DNA of 64,000 bases from JAGXTF01 sp044224315 (GTDB taxonomy: Bacteria > Bacteroidota > Bacteroidia > NS11-12g > UBA955). Below are positions 16,665 to 25,687 of this stretch, one piece after another. A model generated the notes under the pieces. That model saw nothing but the letters and a program-made list of their open reading frames with translations, was not told where the DNA came from and searched no databases. Location: positions 434,001 through 498,000 of the forward strand of contig JBGAKR010000002.1 in NCBI GenBank assembly GCA_044224315.1, given 5' to 3'. Within the stretch, counting starts at the first letter, position 1, and each line of letters begins with the position of its first letter. The translations under genes and the position numbers were made by a program.

Positions 16665-16777
16665 TTTATAGGTACAATAATGCAATATTTTCAGGGCATT
16701 TCCATGCATGTTTCAGGCAATAATCAGTCCGTATATTTCACAAAACCGGGGGTATTCACTAAAATTGCAGTTCCAAA

Positions 16778-18184
16778 ATGCTTTTCAACTCGGTGCCATA
16801 CTGGATATTCCTGCCCATTGTATGGCTTCTATACTTCGGCCTCTCGCACAAATACCGCTGGATACTGCTGCTTATCGCCAGCTACATTTTCTATGGATTT
16901 TGGAAATTAGAATTTGCATGTCTCATGGCCTTTACCAGCCTCATCGATTGGTACTGCGGATCACGGATTGAAAAATCAGAATCAAGGCCCACCCGGTTGT
17001 TTTGGATGTGGTTTAGCATCACCTCCAATGTGGCTATGTTGTTTATGTTTAAGTATTTCGATTTTGCCATGGGCAATTCCCATCTGGCCAAATCGCTTTA
17101 TAATTCAAACCTCACTGCATGGATTATTGAATTAGGCAAATACACCGTGCCGGCGGGCATTTCGTTTTACACTTTTCAAAGTATCAGTTATGTAATTGAT
17201 GTATACCGCCGGCAGGAAAAAGCCGAGCATAACCTTTTCCGTTTTATGCTTTACGTCAGTTTCTTTCCGCAATTGGTGGCAGGCCCTATCGAACGTTTCG
17301 GCAAACTGCACTCCCAACTTTTTACCAAATATATTCCCCAATGGGAGCATGTCAGGCGCGGATTCCGTATAATCATTTACGGCCTATTTTTAAAGGTATG
17401 TGTGGCCGACAACCTGGCCACAGTGGTAGACACCTATTATGCAGCACCCGAAACTTACAGCACCAGTGCATCCTGGATAGCCATTTTCTTTTTTGCTTTT
17501 CAGGTGTACACCGATTTTTTCGGATACTCATTGCTGGCCCAGGGCAGTGCCTTGCTTTTTGGCATAAACCTAATGGACAATTTTAACAAACCCTACATTG
17601 CCAAATCGGTACCCGAATTTTGGCACCGCTGGCATATCTCGCTTTCCACATGGTTTCGCGATTATATTTTTGTGCCTGTAGGCGGTAATAAAAACGGCCC
17701 ATGGGTGCTGGCATTTGCCGTTATGTTGGTATTTTTTACCAGCGGATTGTGGCATGGTGCTAATACTACAATGATAGTTTTTGGCGTGTCGCAAGGTCTG
17801 CTGTACCTGTTCGACCGATTTATTTTCTCTAAAATTGTTTCCGAAAATATCCTTTGGAATCAATTCAGAAAATTAAAAACTTTTGCCTTTTTTATGGTAA
17901 CATTGATTTGGTTCAGATCCCAATCTATGCCCCAGAGTGCCACCGTTTTTGATGCTGCTTTTTTTGGAAAATCGGGCTCTAAATCGCTGGAATTTCCTTT
18001 TTATATTCCCCTGTTTTTGTGCATTTTTTGGTTGCTCGACAACTGGATTATGAAAGAACGCATAGATATTTGGTTAAATAAATTTGCACTCCCAATCCGC
18101 TGGACAATGTATGCTGCCATGCTGCTATCGATATGGCTTCTGGGCGGCTCGGTCAATCATCCTTTCGTTTATTTTCAATTCTAA
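16778..18184 (+). CDS. MBOAT-family membrane O-acyltransferase (AlgI/DltB-like)
   Basis: A 468-residue polytopic membrane protein of normal family length. The family core is clear: QVYTDFFGYSLLAQGSALLF, then NKPYIAKSVPEFWHRWHISL, STWFRDYIFVPVGGN and TSGLWHGANTTM with the invariant His (H326). Such proteins move acyl groups, usually acetyl, across the inner membrane onto an envelope polysaccharide. The next gene, 3 bp downstream, is an SGNH/AlgJ-like extracytoplasmic partner, the usual two-protein acylation arrangement. The acceptor glycan cannot be told from this locus. Confidence 0.92.
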   Translation: MLFNSVPYWIFLPIVWLLYFGLSHKYRWILLLIASYIFYGFWKLEFACLMAFTSLIDWYCGSRIEKSESRPTRLFWMWFSITSNVAMLFMFKYFDFAMGNSHLAKSLYNSNLTAWIIELGKYTVPAGISFYTFQSISYVIDVYRRQEKAEHNLFRFMLYVSFFPQLVAGPIERFGKLHSQLFTKYIPQWEHVRRGFRIIIYGLFLKVCVADNLATVVDTYYAAPETYSTSASWIAIFFFAFQVYTDFFGYSLLAQGSALLFGINLMDNFNKPYIAKSVPEFWHRWHISLSTWFRDYIFVPVGGNKNGPWVLAFAVMLVFFTSGLWHGANTTMIVFGVSQGLLYLFDRFIFSKIVSENILWNQFRKLKTFAFFMVTLIWFRSQSMPQSATVFDAAFFGKSGSKSLEFPFYIPLFLCIFWLLDNWIMKERIDIWLNKFALPIRWTMYAAMLLSIWLLGGSVNHPFVYFQF

Positions 18185-18187
18185 AAA

Positions 18188-19300
18188 ATGGAAATCCTGA
18201 AAAATATATTGATTCGATTGGGGTTCGCAGCAGGGCTGTTTTTTATAGCCAATTATTTTTATGCCAAATACCAATATCCAAAAGATGTAAGAAAATACTC
18301 AAGGGTAAAAAACCAGATAGACAGCGCGTTTCAACTAGGCGAAATTGTGTATATGGGTGAAAGTAGCAATACAAGTTTCAATCCCTGGACAGATACATTG
18401 CAAAACAGTATTTCCGATTTTCTGGCGCGGTATTTACCCAATAAAAAGGTTACTGCCATTACCCACGAAGGCTATCATCCGGGTTTGTTTCTAGAAATGC
18501 TGAATTTATTGGATGACAAATATAAGTTACCTAAAACCCTGGTAATCACCCTCAATATGCGCACCTGCGGACCTACCGCAACATACAGTGGCAACGAGGC
18601 CAGCAACCGTCAGGAGGCTTTGTTTTATTCCAAAAGACTGCCATTGTTAACCCGGGTTTATTTGAGTTTGCACAACTACGACAACCGCAATGCAGCTGAA
18701 ATGGAACGATTAAAATTTCAATGGTGGCGCACAAAACCTTTGAATGAAAACGGATTTAAAAACCAATTCCCTACCGTAAAAAAATGGCTCGATTACGAAG
18801 CTTCATCAGCAAAGCCCGAGAAATGGCGACAAGTGGCCGATGCCTACATTAAAGAGTTTTCTTTTGTATTAAACGAAGAAAATGACCGGGTAAAAGACCT
18901 TGATAAAATTGTAAATATTTGTAAAGAAAAAAATGTAAAACTGATTTTTCATATTTTGCCCGAAAGCCGCGACTATCCAAGACTCATGTTCGATTCTACA
19001 TTATTACAATACATGGATTATAATGTAGATTTTTTATATAAACGCTATTCCCAATTGGGGATTACTGTTGTAAATAATTACATGAATTCCAGGAGCATTC
19101 AATACACCGACCAGTGGTATCCAACCGAGCATTTAAACGGTGAATTGCGCAAAATGATTGCAAAAAGCATTGCCCAGGTAATTGCCCCTACCCAAATTAA
19201 AGAATTCTCAATACCGCGAAACAATTGGCCCAATCCGGATATTAGACAGCCCATGGCAGACACTCTGTTAAAAAAAGTGCGCGAAGGCAAATACAATTAA
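18188..19300 (+). CDS. SGNH/AlgJ-like extracytoplasmic partner of the MBOAT protein
   Basis: A 370-residue protein with one N-terminal anchor (IRLGFAAGLFFIANYF) and a periplasmic domain. GESSNTSF (about 58-65) sits where SGNH esterases carry the nucleophile motif (usually GDS). WYPTEHLNGELRKM near the C-terminus fits the DxxH block, with Glu in place of Asp. It follows the MBOAT gene by 3 bp, so the pair probably transfers acetyl groups to a cell-surface glycan. Catalysis is inferred from family resemblance. Confidence 0.7.
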   Translation: MEILKNILIRLGFAAGLFFIANYFYAKYQYPKDVRKYSRVKNQIDSAFQLGEIVYMGESSNTSFNPWTDTLQNSISDFLARYLPNKKVTAITHEGYHPGLFLEMLNLLDDKYKLPKTLVITLNMRTCGPTATYSGNEASNRQEALFYSKRLPLLTRVYLSLHNYDNRNAAEMERLKFQWWRTKPLNENGFKNQFPTVKKWLDYEASSAKPEKWRQVADAYIKEFSFVLNEENDRVKDLDKIVNICKEKNVKLIFHILPESRDYPRLMFDSTLLQYMDYNVDFLYKRYSQLGITVVNNYMNSRSIQYTDQWYPTEHLNGELRKMIAKSIAQVIAPTQIKEFSIPRNNWPNPDIRQPMADTLLKKVREGKYN

Positions 19301-19349
19301 GTGCCCGACCAAGGAAAAAAAGGGGTAAAAAGCGGAACGGCCGGGCACT
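19300..19349. terminator. Hairpin between convergent genes
   Basis: Arms AGTGCCCG (19300-19307) and CGGGCACT (19342-19349) can extend by two more pairs past one mismatch. The loop is purine-rich. It sits between convergent gene ends at 19300 and 19359 and could stop transcription from either side; there is no strong T tract. Confidence 0.5.
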
Positions 19350-19358
19350 GAACTATAC

Positions 19359-21827
19359 TTAAAATCTCAATACCAATCCGCCTAACGTATTACGTGTGGC
19401 CGACGGGAAAAGATATACTTCCTGCACCCTCTTCAGGTCGCTACCGTTGCTGGTGAAATAGTCAAAAGTATATCCATTGTTATTGTAAATGCCATTGAAT
19501 AAATTCAAAACCTGCACCTGTGCTTCCAATTGCAATCCGTTTCTGAATTTCCAGGTTTTATTAATCCAGATTTCTGAAAAATAATAAGCCCCGATCGTGC
19601 GCGTATTATCTCCGGTATTATCCAGATATTGTTTGGAAACATATTTATGTACCCAACGAAGGGTAATATTTTTAGGCGCGTTGTATATGAATGACAAAGC
19701 CGATACAACCGATGGAGAATATGAAATAGGCACATTTTTATGCACTTCTACCGAATCAACATAGGTAACATAATTGGGTGAAATGGTTTTAATTTCGGAG
19801 ATTCTGTTCTGGCTTAAGGCAACATTTCCCAAAACCATAAATTTCTTAAAAACCCGCACGCTACCCGTAAGCTCAATGCCCGCGCGATAGCTTTTCGGCA
19901 CATTGGTTCTAAGTGGTGTTCCAACGTCATTCACAGCACCGGTTAATACCAATTGATTTACATAATTCATATAGTAAAAACCCGCTTCAATGGCATATTT
20001 GGATGCATACTTGCGCCAGCCAAATTCATAATCAAACAATTTTTCGGGTTTCGGAACCTGTGAATTTTTATTATCCGTAAAGTCACTGCGACTGGGTTCG
20101 CGATTACCCACACTTAGGCTGCCATACAATTGCTCTCCGGCTTGTAAAAGCCAAGTAAATCCTGCTTTGGGATTAAAAAAATTATAGTCTCCTATAAAAT
20201 TTACATGCCTTTGATCGTTGTCAAAACCGCCCCCTTCATGGTGTACTTTTCTGAATTGTAAATCCAGATTTCCATATAATTTTCGTGCTAATTTTACGGC
20301 CGTTTTTACAAAAATATTGGCATCTCTTTTATTGCCCGTTGCATCATAGTAGTGGGTTTCATAATTTAGTTCTGAAGCAGTTTTGGCCCAGATAACCTGC
20401 CCGTAATGATTGCCTTTATAATCGCTAATTCCCCCTCCCACAGTAAGGTTATATTTGCTGTTTTCGAAGTAATAATTTGCATTGATTCCCAACAAATCAT
20501 TATTTAACCAACGTTGCCTGATCAAATCTGTTGTACGAATGGTATCAGTTCCGTAAATGGCAGGTCCTGAGCCATAATTTGCAAGTTTATCGCCCAATCT
20601 GAATTGCTCATAATACCCCTCTCCATGGGTTTTATACAGGGTAATATTTAAGCGACTTTTGGCAGTAAAATTATAATTATAATAGGCATGATAATGTGAT
20701 TGTCTGTAATTATCAGTTTGGTTTTTATAGGTAAACGAATTGTAAGTGCGGTTATTGGAAGCAAACAAATTGACTGAGTCATCGACTGTGTTATAACTAA
20801 AGCCCTTATTGCGTTTGTAATGATCCATTAATTCGGCGGGTGTCCCATTTAATTTCTCTACCGGAATTCCATTCCAGGCCTGATAGGTTTTTTCGGCACC
20901 TGAAAAATTCAACAATTTTAAACTCCATTTTTTTGATACATAACCTGCCGACAAAAAATAGGAACTTAAATCTGAAGCTGCGCGATCAATAAATCCATCG
21001 GAAGTAATTTTTGAAAGACGCATATCTACTGTCCAGTGCGAATTAATCAACCCGGTACCGGCGGCAATTGTAGTTTTGCGTGTATTAAAACTACCAACTG
21101 AAGTGCTAATAAGGCCACTGGGTTTAAAATCGGAGGAGGTTTGCAAATTTACCGTAGCCCCAAACGCCCCGGCCCCATTGGTGCTGCCACCTACACCCCT
21201 TTGTACCTGTATATTGGCAGTTGAACTCGCAAAATCGGGCATATTTACCCAAAAAGTCCCCTGGCTTTCAGCATCATTGATGGGAACCCCGTTTACCGTA
21301 ATATTGGTGCGTGTTGCATCACTACCCCGCACGCGAATTCCGGTATATCCGATTCCATTTCCGGCATCGCTGGTAATTACTACAGAGGGTTGCAATTGCA
21401 TCAATACTGGCAAATCTCGTCCTGTATTTTGCACGGCAATTTCTTGCTTGCTGATTTCGGTTTTTGCTATAGCAGACACTTCATTCACCCTGGTGGCCTG
21501 CACCACTATTTCTTCAATTTTTTTAGGGTAAATTATTAAATTATAAACCTTTCCCCCCATTAATCCTTTTTCAAGGCTGGTGTCTTTAACTTCGAATTCA
21601 AGCCGCACACTATCCTGCAGCAGATGGATGTTTACAAACCATTCAATTTTGTGTTGAATGGGCAAATAACCCAGTGCATCGGTGGTTCCCAGGTACCTGT
21701 CGCCTGAATAAATTTCAATCCGACCCGGTTTTTGGTTGTCGAACGACTGAATAACAAACTCGGTTTTTTGGGCTTTGGCGCTGAAAATCAGCAGCATTAG
21801 TGCAATAAGCAGTTGGCTTTTCCTCAT
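19359..21827 (-). CDS. TonB-dependent outer-membrane receptor, probably for thiamine or a precursor
   Basis: An 822-residue receptor. It has a signal peptide (MRKSQLLIALMLLIFSAKAQ), a short regulatory-like N-terminal domain, a plug domain (about 105-215, including GIRVRGSDATRTNITVNGVP) and a beta-barrel ending LGGLVLRF with the terminal aromatic residue. It imports a ligand through the outer membrane using TonB energy. A TPP riboswitch lies in its leader (about 21868-21960). This points to thiamine, thiamine phosphate or a pyrimidine/thiazole precursor as ligand and to repression when TPP is plentiful. No inner-membrane thiamine transporter gene is adjacent. Confidence 0.92.
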   Translation of the reverse strand: MRKSQLLIALMLLIFSAKAQKTEFVIQSFDNQKPGRIEIYSGDRYLGTTDALGYLPIQHKIEWFVNIHLLQDSVRLEFEVKDTSLEKGLMGGKVYNLIIYPKKIEEIVVQATRVNEVSAIAKTEISKQEIAVQNTGRDLPVLMQLQPSVVITSDAGNGIGYTGIRVRGSDATRTNITVNGVPINDAESQGTFWVNMPDFASSTANIQVQRGVGGSTNGAGAFGATVNLQTSSDFKPSGLISTSVGSFNTRKTTIAAGTGLINSHWTVDMRLSKITSDGFIDRAASDLSSYFLSAGYVSKKWSLKLLNFSGAEKTYQAWNGIPVEKLNGTPAELMDHYKRNKGFSYNTVDDSVNLFASNNRTYNSFTYKNQTDNYRQSHYHAYYNYNFTAKSRLNITLYKTHGEGYYEQFRLGDKLANYGSGPAIYGTDTIRTTDLIRQRWLNNDLLGINANYYFENSKYNLTVGGGISDYKGNHYGQVIWAKTASELNYETHYYDATGNKRDANIFVKTAVKLARKLYGNLDLQFRKVHHEGGGFDNDQRHVNFIGDYNFFNPKAGFTWLLQAGEQLYGSLSVGNREPSRSDFTDNKNSQVPKPEKLFDYEFGWRKYASKYAIEAGFYYMNYVNQLVLTGAVNDVGTPLRTNVPKSYRAGIELTGSVRVFKKFMVLGNVALSQNRISEIKTISPNYVTYVDSVEVHKNVPISYSPSVVSALSFIYNAPKNITLRWVHKYVSKQYLDNTGDNTRTIGAYYFSEIWINKTWKFRNGLQLEAQVQVLNLFNGIYNNNGYTFDYFTSNGSDLKRVQEVYLFPSATRNTLGGLVLRF

Positions 21828-21867
21828 GTTGGTTTTTGTTTTTTAACATGCGGGAAGCCGGCTATGG

Positions 21868-21960
21868 CTTTACATTTCCCAGCGCAGGCATTATCCTGAT
21901 CTGGTTATGCGGGTAAGTCTCAGCACCTGTCTATTGTAACAGCAGCACCCCGAATGTTGC
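21868..21960 (-). promoter_or_regulatory. TPP (thi-box) riboswitch
   Basis: On the minus strand the leader contains CGGGGTGCTG, then GGTGCTGAGA, then CAGATCAGGATAATGCC and TGCGCTGGGA. These are the conserved pieces of the thiamine pyrophosphate aptamer in the right order and spacing. It ends about 40 bp before the TonB receptor start. A following AGCCGGCT-containing stretch near 21851-21860 may belong to the expression platform. Confidence 0.93.
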
Positions 21961-22087
21961 CGCAAATGTATATCCAAAATCCGGATAATAACAAACCCGA
22001 TTTTTTACCATCAAAACCCGATAGCACCCAATAAACAAATCTGGTATAGTAATTGATAAACTATGTATACCTGATGTTCATTAATCT

Positions 22088-23668
22088 ATGAAAAAACAAG
22101 TACGTTTTGTACAACGCATTGCTGTTGTTGCTTTTGCATTTGTATCCACTGCGGCTTTTGCCCAAACCGGCGAAAATCCGAAACCCAATAACAGGCCTCG
22201 CGGGGGTACACAAACCAATACACCACCCCCGCCACCACCGCCACCGGTGCCACCCCAACAAAATAATCCCAGGCCAGTAATGATTCCGCCTGTATTGATT
22301 CCGGGTGGTGTAATGAACCAGCCAGGAATGCCCCAGGGAAACATGCAAACCGGACCGGTAAAAACCCCTGAGCAAATTGCCCGTGAAAATAAAGATGCAG
22401 CAAAAAACCAGATTCTGCGCGAAATTTCTGTGCTCAATGCCGATATACAAACTTTTGAAATTAATGATATTACCAAACCCTTTCAGGTAAAAGGTGCAAA
22501 AGGATTTATTGTGCATTTTCCCGAATTTGCTTTTGTTGATGAGGAAGGCAATACCGTTTTGGGCGAAGTACAAATTAAACTTACCGAATACACCAGCCTC
22601 AGCGAATTTGCTGCAGCCGGACTTTCAACCATGACCACCGATGGCGATATACTCGAAACCGGAGGCATGATAAATATTGACGCAAAAAGCGGTGATAAAA
22701 ATATTAAATTGGCAAAAGGAAAAGAAATTTCTATAACAGTCCCCAACGCCGACCCAAATAAAGGATTTCAAACTTTTTACGGCAGTGGAATTGAACAGGT
22801 TAAATGGTCTACCAACCCCAACCAAAGCAACGCAGATACAGATACTATGCCGTTTGAAGGCTATACCATTAAAATGCTAAAACCCAACGGACATGCGCAT
22901 GGCGATAACTTTACCATGGCCTTTTACAAAAACGATGAATCGTTGGAAAGTTATGTAAATAGTCAATTAAAAGTTTCGAAAGATGTACAGAAAAAAATAT
23001 TAAAATCGGGTATTCCATTTGTTTATACCATTGAATTTAATGCCTTGGGAAAAATAAAAAGTGTAGCGCCTAAAAACCGCGAACTTACCGACAAATCGAT
23101 TATTTCTCCTTTAAATTCTCAGATAATTTCTATACTAAAAAATGCACCCGCATTTGCCATGACGGAAGGCAATTTAATGGCAGGAAAACCCTATGATTTA
23201 ATTTTTGCAACCGTTAAAAATTATACCGGAAAACAGGTAGTAATTGCACCGCCTTTGTCTTTCCCGGCCAATAAAAACAACAATGCTGTAAACGAAAATC
23301 CAAGTGAAAATAATGTAAATGAATTTACCATGAAAAGCAGCAGTTTACAAAAAATAAATTGCGATCGGTTTTCGGGATATAATGCAAAAGATACCTCATT
23401 TTTTCACTTCGACCGGGCCGACGCATTGGTATACATTGTTGTCCGTGATATGCGCGCTATGATTAGCCCCAGTGGTGCCAATGGCGATTATATGATGACC
23501 AAAATTCCTCCCGGAACTCCGGTGAGATATGTGGCAGTTATTTATGATGATATGGGCAATGTAAGCATCAGTGCAAAAGAAGCCCTTTTCAAACAAGAAA
23601 ACGTAACATTCGACACCCGGTTGCCCTTTAGCTCCTTCAATCTGAAGGCCGCACTGGAAGCACCGTAA
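22088..23668 (+). CDS. Exported proline-rich hypothetical protein
   Basis: A 526-residue protein with a signal peptide (cleavage near AAFAQ, residue 26) and a Pro/Asn-rich linker (residues 30-95, including a run of eight prolines). The globular part begins at about 110. The segment HFPEFAFVDEEGNTVLGEVQ and nearby LTEYTSLSEFAAAGL resemble Bacteroidota surface proteins with a 'p.naFvd.nG..v.G.v.i...e' module of unknown function. No catalytic motif is recognised. It is divergent from the TonB receptor and is followed by a G/C-rich tandem repeat and a perfect palindrome. Confidence 0.75.
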   Translation: MKKQVRFVQRIAVVAFAFVSTAAFAQTGENPKPNNRPRGGTQTNTPPPPPPPPVPPQQNNPRPVMIPPVLIPGGVMNQPGMPQGNMQTGPVKTPEQIARENKDAAKNQILREISVLNADIQTFEINDITKPFQVKGAKGFIVHFPEFAFVDEEGNTVLGEVQIKLTEYTSLSEFAAAGLSTMTTDGDILETGGMINIDAKSGDKNIKLAKGKEISITVPNADPNKGFQTFYGSGIEQVKWSTNPNQSNADTDTMPFEGYTIKMLKPNGHAHGDNFTMAFYKNDESLESYVNSQLKVSKDVQKKILKSGIPFVYTIEFNALGKIKSVAPKNRELTDKSIISPLNSQIISILKNAPAFAMTEGNLMAGKPYDLIFATVKNYTGKQVVIAPPLSFPANKNNNAVNENPSENNVNEFTMKSSSLQKINCDRFSGYNAKDTSFFHFDRADALVYIVVRDMRAMISPSGANGDYMMTKIPPGTPVRYVAVIYDDMGNVSISAKEALFKQENVTFDTRLPFSSFNLKAALEAP

Positions 23669-23682
23669 ACGCATTTTCCCCT

Positions 23683-23742
23683 CGCGTACACGTGTGCATG
23701 CACCCTCGCGCACGCCCGCACGCGCCCGCACGCGCCCGCACG
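23683..23742. repeat. G/C-rich alternating tract with 10-bp tandem repeat
   Basis: CGCGTACACGTGTGCATGCA is followed by three 10-bp units of (CA/CG)CGCCCGCA at 23711-23740. The alternating purine-pyrimidine run is prone to Z-DNA or strong secondary structure. It stands directly before a perfect 37-nt palindrome in an otherwise moderate-GC region. Confidence 0.7.
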
Positions 23743-23779
23743 CCAGATTTGACAACTTTTTAAAAGTTGTCAAATCTGG
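23743..23779. terminator. Perfect 37-nt palindrome, probable bidirectional terminator
   Basis: Two 18-base arms starting CCAGATTTGACAAC and ending GTTGTCAAATCTGG pair perfectly around a single central T (23761). It lies 74 bp after the exported proline-rich gene and ends 24 bp before the ATG of the M1 peptidase, just upstream of that gene's -7 box. It could insulate the two transcripts. Confidence 0.6.
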
Positions 23780-23789
23780 TTACAGGGGG

Positions 23790-23797
23790 TATATTTG
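23790..23797 (+). promoter_or_regulatory. Bacteroidota -7 box for the M1 peptidase gene
   Basis: TATATTTG is an exact TAnnTTTG match and ends 5 nt before the ATG at 23803, predicting a leaderless or near-leaderless mRNA. Confidence 0.6.
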
Positions 23798-23802
23798 CAA
23801 AA

Positions 23803-25638
23803 ATGAGATATTGGACCCTGGCCGTTTTATCCGGACTATTTCTAACCCATTTTAGCAAAAAAATGAAAGTTGAAAACCACACCTACGGTAATTACCACGA
23901 TGTAACCATCAAACATATCGGACTCAACCTGAAAATTGATTTTGATAAAAAATCCCTCAGCGGAAGTGCAGCATTGCAAATCGAAAATAAAAACAATGCA
24001 AGCCAAATAATTCTCGATCACAAAAACATGGTGATTGAAAAGGTTGAAACCGATGGAAATTCCGCTACTTTTACCGCTGGCAATAACGACCCCGTGCTGG
24101 GTGCTCCCCTCTCCATCCCCATTTCTGCCGGCACCAAAACCGTTACCATTTTTTACCATACCCTACCCGAAGCCGAGGCCCTGCAATGGCTAAGCCCCGA
24201 GCAAACCAACGACAAAAAACACCCTTTCCTTTTCAGCCAATCACAAGCCATTCTGGCCCGCACCTGGATTCCGCTGATGGATGCACCCGCCATCCGCTTT
24301 ACCTACGATGCTACCATCACTGTTCCATCGCATCTGATGGCTCTAATGAGTGCCCACAACCCCACCGAACGCAACAGCACAGGGGTATACCAATTTAAAC
24401 AAGACAAACCCATTCCCAGTTATCTGATGGCCATTGCCGCCGGGGACGTATATTTCAAAAATCTGGGGCGCAATACAGGCGTTTATGCCGAACCCGGAAT
24501 GCTTGAAAAAAGTGCCTGGGAATTTGAATCCATGCAAAGCATGGTAGACAGTGCCGAAGCCCTTTACGGACCCTATGCATGGGGCCGCTATGATGTGCTG
24601 GTTTTGCCTCCTTCTTTCCCCTTTGGCGGCATGGAAAATCCGGTGCTTACATTTGCTACACCCACCATTATTGCCGGTGACAGAAGCCTGGTAAGTCTTG
24701 TTGCACACGAGCTTGCACATAGCTGGAGTGGTAACCTGGTAACCAACGAAACCTGGAATGATTTCTGGCTCAATGAAGGATTTACGGTATATTTCGAACA
24801 ACGCATCATGGAAAAAATTTATGGCCATGATTATGCCGAAATGCTCACAGCTTTATCGCGTGGTGAATTGCAACATACCGTAGATGAAATGATGGCCGAT
24901 CCGCAACAAAAAGAGGATACCAAATTGTTCCTAAACCTCGACGGACGCAACCCCGACGATGGTGTTACCGATATTGCCTACGAAAAAGGTCGCTTCTTTT
25001 TACGCAGTATAGAAAAGGTGGTTGGGCGCGAAGAATGGGATAAATTTTTGGTAGAATATTTCAAAGCCAATGCTTTCAAAACAATGACAACCGCAGGATT
25101 TATTAAATATTTGGAAAGCCACCTGAGTGCAACGATTGAAGATTGGGAGACTAAATTAAATTACCGTGAATGGATCTATGAAACAGGGCTTCCAAAGAAT
25201 TGTGAGACCATCCATTCCAAAGAATTACAAAAGGTGGATGCAGCCATTGCAGATTACAAAACCCATTGGGATGTAAATGCCATTCACAGCGAAAAATATA
25301 CCACCCACCACTGGTTGTATTTATTGCGCAATTTGCCTGAATTAAATACCGAAAAAATGAAAGCCCTGGATGATAAATTCGGGTTTACAAAAAGCGGCAA
25401 TGCCGAAATATTGTGCGATTGGTTTCAGCTTTGTGTAAAATACAATTACGAAACTGCATACCCGGCCATGCGCAACTTTTTATGCCATGTGGGTCGCCGT
25501 AAATTCTTAATGCCACTGTACAAAGGCATGGTTAAAACCGCAGCTGGAAAAGCCCTGGCCAAAGATATTTTCAAGCAGGCCGAATCGGGTTACCACGCAG
25601 TTGCCGCCAATTCTATACGCGAACTTTTAGGTCAATAA
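23803..25638 (+). CDS. M1-family aminopeptidase (leukotriene A4 hydrolase-like)
   Basis: A 612-residue zinc metallopeptidase. The true start is the ATG at 23803 (MRYWTLAVLSG); the longer frame from a TTG at 23767 would run through the palindrome and promoter. Domains are an N-terminal beta-saddle (about 20-210), a catalytic domain with the exopeptidase loop GGMENP (about 275), HELAHSW (H302, E303, H306) and NEGF (E325), and a helical C-terminal domain. The length and C-terminal armadillo-like region match LTA4H-type enzymes. It removes N-terminal residues from peptides. The hydrophobic N-terminus suggests export or anchoring. Neighbours do not specify substrate. Confidence 0.92.
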   Translation: MRYWTLAVLSGLFLTHFSKKMKVENHTYGNYHDVTIKHIGLNLKIDFDKKSLSGSAALQIENKNNASQIILDHKNMVIEKVETDGNSATFTAGNNDPVLGAPLSIPISAGTKTVTIFYHTLPEAEALQWLSPEQTNDKKHPFLFSQSQAILARTWIPLMDAPAIRFTYDATITVPSHLMALMSAHNPTERNSTGVYQFKQDKPIPSYLMAIAAGDVYFKNLGRNTGVYAEPGMLEKSAWEFESMQSMVDSAEALYGPYAWGRYDVLVLPPSFPFGGMENPVLTFATPTIIAGDRSLVSLVAHELAHSWSGNLVTNETWNDFWLNEGFTVYFEQRIMEKIYGHDYAEMLTALSRGELQHTVDEMMADPQQKEDTKLFLNLDGRNPDDGVTDIAYEKGRFFLRSIEKVVGREEWDKFLVEYFKANAFKTMTTAGFIKYLESHLSATIEDWETKLNYREWIYETGLPKNCETIHSKELQKVDAAIADYKTHWDVNAIHSEKYTTHHWLYLLRNLPELNTEKMKALDDKFGFTKSGNAEILCDWFQLCVKYNYETAYPAMRNFLCHVGRRKFLMPLYKGMVKTAAGKALAKDIFKQAESGYHAVAANSIRELLGQ

Positions 25639-25687
25639 TACTGTAAACAATTGCAGTTTTTATTCAAATAATTATTTCGCAGTTCAT

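Noticed and set aside
22081..22573. Minus-strand glycine/tryptophan-rich frames opposite the polyproline segment
   Set aside because: They are shadows of the proline codons of the exported protein on the plus strand.
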